Source of the DNA: Tanypteryx hageni
Lineage: Eukaryota > Arthropoda > Insecta > Odonata > Petaluridae
Length of the DNA stretch: 64,000 bases
Direction of reading: 5' to 3'
Assembly (NCBI GenBank): GCA_028673005.1
Contig: CM054120.1
Location: 74,635,533 to 74,699,532, forward strand
Under the pieces are notes generated by a model. It was not told the DNA's origin. It made no database searches and saw only the letters and a list, made by a program, of their open reading frames with translations. Position numbers and translations under genes: made by a program. Positions within the stretch are counted from its first letter, which is position 1. Every line of letters starts with the position of its first letter. This document shows, piece by piece, positions 55,151 through 64,000 of the stretch.

Positions 55151-56332
55151 TACTGTATATACTCGTGTATAGTTCGAGTTTTTAAGACCAAATTTTTGTG
55201 CACAAAATTGGGGGTCGAACTATACATGAGTAATACTTTTGAGGGTTAAAAATCTCGGATCTAAAAAATTATCTTTTTAAAAATATCATAATAAAAATCA
55301 AGATATTTTTGGTCACCCATCTCGCTGACTTAACTTCTATGATATAGCTCCAAAACTTCCTATTTACATTTAATTTTATCGATTTTCATTAGAACTACGT
55401 TGTTTTTCATTTTTTTCTTTTTCGAAGACTTGTATACCTGTCCTGTATTATCTTGAAATTCTGATTTGATTGCAACCCAGTAGTATTTTTCATTATTTTT
55501 TATACGTTCTGTGGTAAGTTATAGTGCATTTTAACCAACATTCGTAATGTAATCATTATACTGACCTTTTGTCGTCATAATGTTGTTACGTGAATACTAA
55601 AGCCTGTCTCATATTCACCAATTGTTTTCTTGATTTCTATGCATATCTTTCTTGCATCTTATAACAACAGATGAGTTGGAATGAATTATATTGCAAGTGT
55701 TTTCAGAAAAGTTAAGCATGCATTATATTTTATGTATAGTTCTCTTTATTTTGTTATAGAGCCGTAAGCCATACCTATATAATAACTCCATTATGTTACT
55801 CCAATATTGTTAATTTCAAATGATGATATCAATGTATAAAGTCACAAAGTTGAAGAATTAAAATGAGTTTATTTCATCTTGTTCAACTATCATTCATAAC
55901 TTTTATTCAAGGTTTTATGAGTAGTATGCATCTATTAATTTTCATTATATAAACTTAATTTTTGTCTATTTGCTATAAATTCTGCCACCATTCGTATGTC
56001 ACATCTCATAGTTAAAAAGTAATAAATATTTTTCTTCTCAAGATCGTGCAATATGTTTATGATGCTTACAGTTTATTATTAGTATAGTATTATTATGATA
56101 CTAAAAGCTGTTAAAAACCACGATCGTTCTATACACCTCAATTGTGAGCTTCGAGATATCGAAACGAAAAATGTCGATCCTGACGGAAATCTAGGGTAAA
56201 AGAGTAAGTAGAAAGCTAGGGTCGAATTATACACGAGATATATGAAAAAATCTAATTTTTTCGCCGAGAAATCGGAGGTCAAACTATACACGGAGTCGAA
56301 CTATACACGAGTATATATGGTAAATATTAGTT
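55151..56332. mobile_element. Long-TIR MITE, 1.18 kb
   Basis: Left TACTGTATATACTCGTGTAT continuing AGTTCGA; right, inwards, TACCATATATACTCGTGTAT continuing AGTTCGA. Inner copies of TCGAACTATACAYGAG occur at 55214 and 56220-56310. TA target implied. No ORF with known product. Confidence 0.75.
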
Positions 56333-58366
56333 TTCTGGCTAATTTCTTTTTTATAAATGTGATTTAACTGTACAGAGAATAATACTAAGTCATCTACAAC
56401 ATTGGTTTTCAGGAAGATCTAGTCACAAGTGACTTGTATTAGGGGTGGCCAAAATCATTTTTGCCCACACTCGAGAAAACTGTTGCGCTGGTCCTGGTAA
56501 TATTAAGAAATTGATAGAGACAGTGTTTCTGTTCACTAAAATGAAGTTCTCGTTATATGCCATACTTTTTCTATCAAGGTTGCACTGTATTGAAATAAAT
56601 AAATATTACTATAAGTTAAAAAATGAAGAATTATCATAGTAAAATATGCAAATTAGAAATTAATACATTTTTCACATCATCTAACCAGATCATTTTCAAA
56701 ACTGATATAAAAAATGTTTTCTGAATCAAATTTGGAAAAATCATAAGGAAAGTGGCTAAAAACTACTTTTTGTTTTCAACGCAAGGATCCTAGAATTTTC
56801 TGAGATAAAAATGCTATTAACAACATCAGAAACTTATTTATAAATAAATTGACAAACCAAAATACAAGTCCAAAAAATTTCTTCAATGCATTTTGGTTTT
56901 GGTGAAAAAATCCTAAATTTAAGCATACAATTAATTTATAGGAGTTTCCTAAGACTGGATTAACTCCATTTGTTTTCAAATTCAGCATAAAATTAACACA
57001 TTATCTGGCCAATTGGATGGTTTTTTGTCCTGAAAAAAGGTCGCCAAGAATTGACCTGCATTTTATCAGCAAAAGGAACCCCTATCCAGTTAAGAGCATT
57101 TTAGTTCTAATCAGTGTCACTGATAACAGGGAAAATGATTGTCTTCGCCCTTAGAAGGTTACACAATTACTTTCTTGACACAAACAATTCAATTGAATAT
57201 GAATTTTGTTTTCATTCCTGTAGACTAGTAGCTCCCAATCAGTGTGTCATGACTGAATGACATGTTGCGAAGAGCCGGGAGGTGTGTCATCAAAAACTTT
57301 AATAATGGCTGGTAAAATATAAAGTGAATATTCTTAAGGAGAGTTTTTGTCTTGCTTCTGTGTAATTTTTAACAACAATAAAACAATGTTTAAGCTTTAA
57401 CTCTTCATTATTACACACTACTCCTCTTTTTAGTTCAGCGGATTGTAATATGCAGTGTATTGCATACGTGAGCATTGACTGGCATGTTTGTTGTGACCAA
57501 AAAAGGTTGAGAACCGCGGCTGCTGGCAACCAAAGTTGTAATACAAAACTTTCTCTTAAAATCGAGGTTCATCCCATTTACTGGAAAATATAGTGATTAT
57601 TTTCCCAGATACTAAAAGAACTTTCTATTTTTATTTTGATCTTCTTTTAAGAGTGGATCATTTTGGAAACAAAAGAAAACTACCATAAAGACCTGCATAT
57701 AGAATGCACCAGAGTATAGGACACAGGGAGGTATTTGGGCTGAAATTCTAGGAACATTTAATCTAACATAAGGAGACAACATTTTAGAAAGGAGGGATGA
57801 TACCTTCGCAATAACCAGGAGAAGGTCACAACAGCAGCTGCAGCACTGACAGCAACAAAAAATGGACCTACTACTCCATTGGAACTGGGTTGGACCAGGG
57901 AAAATGAGATATATATTTAATGGAACAACTTCAGTAAGGGGTCATATGAAGGAGTGTTTATTTGATCAGAATGGCATAGAAGAGGTATATAAATCATCAC
58001 GAATGAATATTCTGAGGACTTTAGCTGTGTTTCTGCAGAACTGAAAAATAGCTTCTTCACTGACTGGCAATTCATGATACTTGAGAGACATTTTGAGTGA
58101 TGCATATGAATATGAATGCTAACCAACCCAACCCAAGGGGGGGAAAATAGTGAACGAGAGAAGGAACCAAAAAAATACACCTAACTTACCCAACCCAGAG
58201 GGGCCGAGTGCAATGTTCCTTCATGATCATATTTCCATTCCTTGGTTCAACACAGTTCTAATGTTATACTAGTTCCATGTCGCTGTCAGCGCTGACATCA
58301 CTATTGTGACCTTCTCCCGATTACTGCAAAAGTACTGGAGGGACATTTTCAAATATTTACCAAACA
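56333..58366. other. Intergenic with a possible short hAT relic
   Basis: At 57226-57520 a segment begins TAGTAGCTCCCAATCAGTG and ends AGGTTGAGAACCGCGGCTG, like degraded hAT ends, but no clear target duplication. The rest is AT-rich without features. Confidence 0.35.
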
Positions 58367-58523
58367 TAAGAAGGGTATTTTATAAAGTAAGAGCAATGTT
58401 CCTGTAACTTTCGCTAAGTTGATTAGATCGCTTCCTAGTGGAGACAAATCGTACCCTAACAATTCTCAACACGACTTTGGGTATCCATGTGTTCAGTTGT
58501 TTTCTCACAATTACAATGTAAGC

Positions 58524-60221
58524 ATGGCCACTCCACTTGCAGTTTGCACCATTGAAGAGCAATGTGCTGTCGTTCGTTTTTGTGTTCAGAGAGTGTAAAA
58601 CCATCTGATATTCAGAGAAGATTGTAGACAAAATATGGAGAAAGGTGAATTTGCAAAGGAAGATGGGTAGAACGGTTTCAAAGTGGCAGAAACAGTGTGG
58701 TTGATGAAGTACGCTCAGGCAGACCAAGCATATCGCACACAGCAGACAATATTGAGCAAGTCAATTTGCTTATTCAAGATAAAAGATGGATTACGATAAA
58801 TGAGATAGCCAAAATGTTGGATATTAGCACCTCATCTGCATATTTCATGATGCATGATGACCTCAACTATTGCAAAATTTGTGGAAGATGGGTACCCAAG
58901 CAGCTAACCAATGAACACAAGCGAGCATGTGTGGAAACTTGCACGGAATTTTTGCGGTGATATCCTCAAGGAGTTGAGAATATTCTGTGACAGATTGTCA
59001 TATGCGATGAAACATGGGTGCACCACTGTGACCTGGAGACCAAATGCCAAAGCATGGAATGGAAGCAACCATCTTCACCCAGCACCAAGAAATTCAAGAG
59101 CATGCCTTCTGCAGGCAGTGTTGTTGATGGTGTTTTGGGACTTTAACGGGCCTATCCTTGAACACTACCAGGAGCATGGACAGGCTGTTAATAGTGAACA
59201 GTATTGTGCTATGCATGCAGAGGGATTGAAACCTGCTATCCACAATAAACAAAGTGGAATGTTGTAAAAAGGCATTCTGCTGCATCATGACAACGCTCGA
59301 CCTCAAATGGTGGCTAAGACTGTTGAAACAATTGGAAAACTGAATTTTGCTTTCTCCCTCACCCATAGGGCCGATGAAATGGGGTAGCAAAACAGGCAAT
59401 TGCCTAGGGCACCATGAAGAGCCAGTTTTGATTTCACAGCACTATATGTGTGTGTCTGTATTCTTTTTATAAGTAATGTATACTTATCTTTCATCTTTTA
59501 TTCATTCATGTTATATTTTTCAGGTGCATTTGTGCTGTATAAACCTTTATATTCAAAATGATTTCAATTCTTCTTCAATGCTGTGCACTACCCCAATCCA
59601 AAAGTATAAGAAGTTTAAACTAGCGGTCTGTGGAAGATTTGGAGAATTGAAGATATTGATGTACCAACTAACTTACGAGCCTAAAGTTATGATTTGCTTA
59701 ATCTCTTGCTAAAAATATTCTTCTTAATGCTTACTTACCAAGAAGTTTTTTAATGCGGAAAAACATTGTTTTTAGTAATTATGAAAAAATCATTTAATAA
59801 TAAAAAACAATCTTTTATTAATATTATATTTAAATAATACCGGTGCTTATCTATGTCATTGCGTAATTACTATTAAAAATAATTTACATCTATTAGATTT
59901 TTAGTATCATTTAGATTGGAGTAGGGCACCAAAAAAAAGTTTGCCTAGGGCACCAAACTGCCTTGCACCGGCCATGCTCACCCACCATAAAGTTTGGATC
60001 TTGCCCAATCCGATTATCACCTTTTCGGAACTCTTAAAGATGTGTTGTGTGGATGCAGATTTGCTTCCGATGATGAAGTTAAGGATGCGGTGCATGACAT
60101 GCGACCTATGCAATTTTTCTCAGAAGGTATCCGAAAGCTGGTGGACCGGTGTACCAAGTGTATTGAGAAGCTAGGGGATTACATTGAAAAATTTATGTTT
60201 TGTATCTCTTTTGTAATTTGA
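58524..60221 (+). pseudogene. mariner transposase 2, broken and interrupted
   Basis: Begins near ATG at 58524 (ATPLAVCTIEEQCAVVRF) with early stops. The best frame (58697-58960) covers the linker and second helix-turn-helix: DEVRSGRPSISHTADNIEQV, ITINEIAKMLDISTSSAYFM. First catalytic motif VICDETWVHHCD near 58999; second LLHHDNARPQM near 59279; third after the nested element, AQSDYHLFGTLKDVLCGCRF near 60003. All three aspartates are visible, but stops, shifts and the insertion at 59365 destroy the gene. Confidence 0.85.
59365..59976. mobile_element. 612-bp non-autonomous element nested in mariner 2
   Basis: Flanked by CTCACCC at 59358-59364 and 59977-59983 (7 of probably 8 bases). Ends ATAGGGCCGATGAAATGG and, inwards, CATGGCCGGTGCAAGG, each followed by a TGCCTAGGGCACCA-type subterminal repeat in opposite orientation. 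Probably hAT-type. Removing it restores the mariner reading ... TCACCCACCATAAAG. Confidence 0.7.
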
Positions 60222-60262
60222 GAGAAAATTAAATTGACCTTATTTTATAAACTACCCTCATA

Positions 60263-62990
60263 TTAAAGTGGTGTGTTTATGGTAAATTTATTGATGGGTC
60301 AGACTTAGATAGATAGATGTAATAGATGTCAGATAGGTTGGTGTGACCAGTGAGATTGTTCCAGGGTAGATTAAATGAGAATTTGGGGTATAAACCATGG
60401 TTTTTCAAAAAGTAGGGTAAAAGTTAGAACATATAACAAAGTGGGATGAGTGATGAAAAGGAGAGACTGTCCCTCCAAATTTGGGGCAGTTGGTCATCCC
60501 AATGTACCCGCATATAGGACCTATTTATTCTAGCAAATGATGTGTTGAAAATGGTCTATAATTTAACGGTGAAGCTGATTACCGAATGCTTTTGTAATAT
60601 GAGAAATAAATAAATTAAAATTTACACCCTTTGTCTCATAATGCAATGTTTCTCAACAGGGGGTCAGAACATTATTTCTCGGGTGTCCGTGAGTTGAGCA
60701 GGACATGACGTCTATTTTTTATCTATAAATTGCTTGATCTTCCCCACAGCTGTTTAATATTTCAAAGTGAAAAATGAGACATAAAAAATGTATGAATTTT
60801 TCATGGGGAGAGGTACTGCAGAAATTGCGGGGCTTAGCAGGAATGTTCATGACAGTGGCGAGGCATGATTACTGAAATAGGGAAAGCTGTTCTACACCGA
60901 CACAAAAAAGCAAAATATAATGTTATAAAATGTAAAAGTGCCTCATTTTTGTAGTGTAGTTCTACTCTCTGGTTTCTTCTTGCAAAGATGATTTAAAGAG
61001 CTCTTTGATTCATCATGGCCCCAAAAAGCAAGGCATTGTTTTCCCAGAAAACAAGCAACTTTAATTAGGCGGCCAAGAATTTGTGTTCTTCTTTAGATTT
61101 TCATTGTTTTTCTACCGATAGACAAAACTGTTCATCCAGACTGAACTCAATATGGGTCTTTCCGAATTGCTTCAGCTGCTTGAGTGACACGATATGATTT
61201 TGAGACAATTTGTGTCTCTTTTGCGCCTTGGAAATATTGTTTAAATCTTCAAAACCAGTCCTACTCCAAACACATTTTGCTGAAGAAAACAAAAGGCAAG
61301 GCCAGCAAAAGAGTTTCTTTAATTTACTGCAGCCACATAACCATGTAATAGAGTCATAAAGACTTTTATGAAAGTGTCATGTAAAAGACTTAGTTTTGGT
61401 CTTCAAGCCTGTTAGTATTTTTTTTGGTCTGCCACTTTCGATTATTTGCAATTTATCTTGATAAGAAAATGCACTAAACAATTTTTTAAGTACCTTTTCA
61501 ATGGAACAGTTGCATTCCTGTCAAAGAATTTCACTCCCTTCATTCCCACATGTAGCAACAACATCAGTGGGAGCCCTTGAATGCATGGTGAAATCTGCCG
61601 GCATGAAGCTTCCCTACGTCTCTATAAATGTGTCAATAATAATAAAACAAAACCACTTCTAAACTTCACACTCCGCAAGAAACTTAAACCATATTATTCA
61701 GTAACAGCAAACGAAGTAACTGAACATCAATAAATGAATTATAATGAGGCTATATGCATGAAGTAACACTTGAGGCAAAGCAGTCAATGACCCCATCCAT
61801 AACGACACGAATGCATAGGATTCTGTGAAGTCTGCAGGTTCCCTAACCTTACTTCTACTCTCCCAGTAGAAGCATGCACAGACTGATCTCCAGTCTCTCT
61901 CTTTCACTTTCCATCATTCCAACATACGAATAGTGTCATCACTGGCACATTTTTCAAATATTACAATTATCTAATTTGGCGTTTCACTACTGATGCATCA
62001 TATGAAATCAGGCAGTTTCTTTATTTTCAATTTGTTTTATTTTATTTATTCTTTTAAGGGAAGTGGTGCTTCCCTAGCTTCCATGGACGTCTCGCCACTG
62101 GTTCATGGCTCCAGAGATGTTGACTATACTGCATTCCACATTGAGCTGGCAGAATGGTCTCTTATGGGATATCGCTATCCAATTTCCATTGGTTTTCCCT
62201 ATAGCTCTGTCTTTCTTTAATCCTGCTCAGTTGCCAAATTTGTTGTGATTATGATGATATCTTTGTTTAAGTGAAATTATGATGCTCAATCATAATAAAT
62301 TTTACACCGAATCTCATTATGTATATTTTAATTTTCTAAAAATTTGAAAATTTTTTAAAAGTAAGAGAAACTAAAAATCTGGATGGACACAGTAAGTTTT
62401 TTATCAATATTTAAACATGCATCATATCTCAGTTTCTACTTAAACAGTTCAAACAGTGTAAACAGTTCATGAAAATAATATGAATAATTTTAATTGCCAA
62501 ATATAATTAGGTGATAAGAATAACCAATAATTATGATAAAACACACATTTACTTACTTCCAGTGATCTACATTAAATTATTAGTTTTATTTTTGTTAACG
62601 TTTCATATGGGAAGAAAGCTTAAGTACTGGCACTAATGCAGAGGAAATTTGGCAGCAGTGCGCACCATAAGAATAATGCTGTCTTCTAAAGGTGAAATAG
62701 AGTAGATGGCAGAGAAGATGATATACTATGGTAGGGTGGAACGTAAAACACCACAAAAACTGCAACAACAGAATGTAATACATCTGAAACAAATGACGAT
62801 TTTGACCAGTATAACAATATCATTGAGGATGACATGGACAGTGACCAGGAATAACTTGCTTTTTAATTTGGGATTTTTTAAAATTCAATTTGTTTTAATA
62901 ATATATAAATATCTAAGTAACCAATAGATCGTAGTTTGATGCTGTTTGATTTACGTTTCTCACTGAATATATGGCTGAGGAAAAACTCGA
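60263..62990. other. Intergenic, no gene recognised
   Basis: A hAT-end-like string occurs near 60645 (CAATGTTTCTCAACAGGGGG). Frames at 61698-61907 (minus) and 61993-62220 (plus) have no known product. A short acidic frame near 62775-62853 (ETNDDFDQYNNIIEDDMDSD) resembles tails of transposases but is isolated. Confidence 0.35.
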
Positions 62991-63269
62991 TGTACACCCA
63001 GTTCCCAACTAACACGATAAATGCATTCTTAAAAAATTTCATGTAAGGGCAAATCATGTTAGTCAGATGCAAATTTCTCATAAGAAATAATGTAAATAGA
63101 GGGAGATGCGTGCCAGCATAGATGCGTTCCAGCATCCTAACCTGATTGACATACTTTTCATATTATTCCGTTATTATGACTATACTTTGGTTAATGCTTT
63201 GTGTTTTTTATTTATGTACATTTCATACATGCAACTCATTTTTACAGAAAAGAAATGATGATAACACAT

Positions 63270-63461
63270 GTGGTTTTGTGGCATTGCTTCATTAAGGCCT
63301 GTATGATGAACGATATTACGTGTTTGTTCATTGTTCTCATAGCACTTAAGTAAATCTAGTTTTTGCTCTGGCGATATAACTATTCTTGGTTTCTTACTCC
63401 CACCACTATTAATATGTGATCCATAAACTCCAGCATATTTTCTGATGTAGATAACCACCAT
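63270..63461 (-). pseudogene. Tigger/CENP-B-like transposase N-terminal remnant
   Basis: Minus frame includes KKPRIVISPEQKLDLLKCYE, then TRNIVHHTGLN. The pattern (L/I)-x-x-EQKL-(D/E)-(L/I)-(L/I)-K-x-YE-x-x-E-x-x-R-x-I is the psq-type helix-turn-helix of Tigger and CENP-B. No catalytic part remains. Confidence 0.6.
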
Positions 63462-63683
63462 TTTGAATAGCTGTTCAACCGTTCACCATTTAGTTAGCAG
63501 ACATCATTTACAAGATTTGTAAAATGATAATTTTAAACAACAAATAACTAAGAATTAAACATTTTTGTTTTAATGCATGAAATAATTTTTCAAAAGATAA
63601 CAACATACTATCTATAGAAAATTACAAAAATGGTCAAAGGAAATTTAAAAACATTCAAGAATGGTATTTTTCTATATTGCAGT

Positions 63684-63800
63684 TTAAGTACCATGAAATC
63701 CCTCGCCTTTTACATCAGACTCATAGAAATTGTCAAATTCATCCTCTGTATCAGATGTTACAATAATGGGCTCATTGTCATCTGCAATTAATGAAGAGCA
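63684..63800 (-). other. Short acidic reading frame
   Basis: Minus frame SSLIADDNEPIIVTSDTEDE, FDNFYESDVKGEGFHGT and stop, preceded by an acceptor-like AATTGCAG. It lies upstream of the helix-turn-helix remnant on the same strand. It could be a transposase piece or a small exon; not identified. Confidence 0.3.
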
Positions 63801-64000
63801 GGGCTAAAATTTGTTTTTGTTTCTGCTTTCTGGACCTTTATCATGATCGTGGAGAAGTTGTGGAGAAATCAAACCGAGTGATCAGTCGTGTTAGTCAAAA
63901 ACCAGCTCTACTTTAAAAATAGCATTAAACCAAAATTGTGCTGGTAGAATTTGTGTTAGTTGGGGATTGGGTGTACAGTAAAACAATTATCCGACCTATA

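Larger units (their letters stand above)
58367..60262 (+). mobile_element. mariner-like transposon 2, split by a nested element
   Basis: TA at 58367-58368 and 60261-60262. Ends GAAGGGTATTTTATAAAGTA and, inwards from the right, GAGGGTAGTTTATAAAATAA. Without the nested insert it would be about 1.27 kb, the usual mariner size. Confidence 0.85.
62991..63977 (-). mobile_element. Tigger-type element relic
   Basis: Inverted ends TGTACACCCAGTTCCCAACT (62991) and, inwards from the right, TGTACACCCAATCCCCAACT (63977), each continuing AACAC. A helix-turn-helix remnant of the transposase is on the minus strand. TA targets are not clear. Confidence 0.65.

Noticed and set aside
55151..56332. Retroviral or LTR element
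   Set aside because: Ends are inverted, not direct; no primer-binding site, polypurine tract or pol motif.
59907..60113. Minus-strand frame over the mariner 2 end
   Set aside because: Antisense shadow of the third catalytic region of the transposase.
57685..60520. Outer element around mariner 2 with GACCTGCATATAGAATGC and CGCATATAGGACC ends
   Set aside because: The two strings are only loosely related and do not form a clear inverted repeat.

Overview
This is a 64 kb piece of an animal nuclear genome, most likely an arthropod (inference: spliced genes with long introns, AT-rich intergenic DNA, mariner, piggyBac, hAT and Tigger/pogo-type transposons, and Penelope-like retroelements). No prokaryotic or organellar feature is present. 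Only one host gene can be named with confidence: the C-terminal half of a collagen prolyl 4-hydroxylase alpha subunit, encoded on the minus strand in five exons (52641-52342, 44848-44624, 42558-42493, 30817-30652, 28616-28543). All splice phases fit, the Fe(II) and 2-oxoglutarate ligands are present and the stop codon is found. A second, unnamed candidate gene is a run of three phase-compatible plus-strand exons at 912-1603.

Almost everything else is mobile DNA, often nested. 1-2.4 kb: candidate exons. 2.4-4.5 kb: piggyBac relic. 4.5-5 kb: two tRNA-derived SINE heads facing apart. 6.1-7.1 kb: hAT MITE with perfect 8-bp target duplication and a retroelement RT fragment. 7.4-13 kb: AT-rich DNA with little recognisable. 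13.1-15.9 kb: Tigger/pogo-like relic carrying a piggyBac relic. 16.4-17.4 kb: MITE copy A. 18.7-22.3 kb: three-level nest (piggyBac in hAT in a long-TIR element). 22.7-26.3 kb: MITE copy B split by a 2.6 kb insert that holds a 182-bp near-perfect palindrome with two opposed hammerhead-ribozyme-like folds and a 5.6-copy tandem array of a 308-bp unit, each unit containing a tRNA-like sequence. 26.4-28.1 kb: a Penelope-like element just downstream of the hydroxylase gene. 29.4-30.5 kb: Tigger relic with a nested MITE.

The hydroxylase introns between 30.8 and 52.3 kb hold a cluster of Penelope-like elements with GIY-YIG endonuclease domains. Family A lies on the minus strand (copies A1, A2 and A3; A2 and A1 are head-to-tail and share a terminal repeat). 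Family B lies on the plus strand (B1, B2), each with inverted terminal-repeat fragments. Nearly every boundary touches a (TA)n or (CA/TG)n tract. The terminal repeats carry a conserved 69-bp intron-like segment and hammerhead-like motifs. A mariner relic (49.9-51.0 kb) lies in the same intron as A3 and B2. From 52.8 kb to the end come a piggyBac-like element, a long-TIR MITE, a second mariner split by a 612-bp element with target duplication, and a Tigger-type relic. No element looks fully intact, so present activity is not supported.
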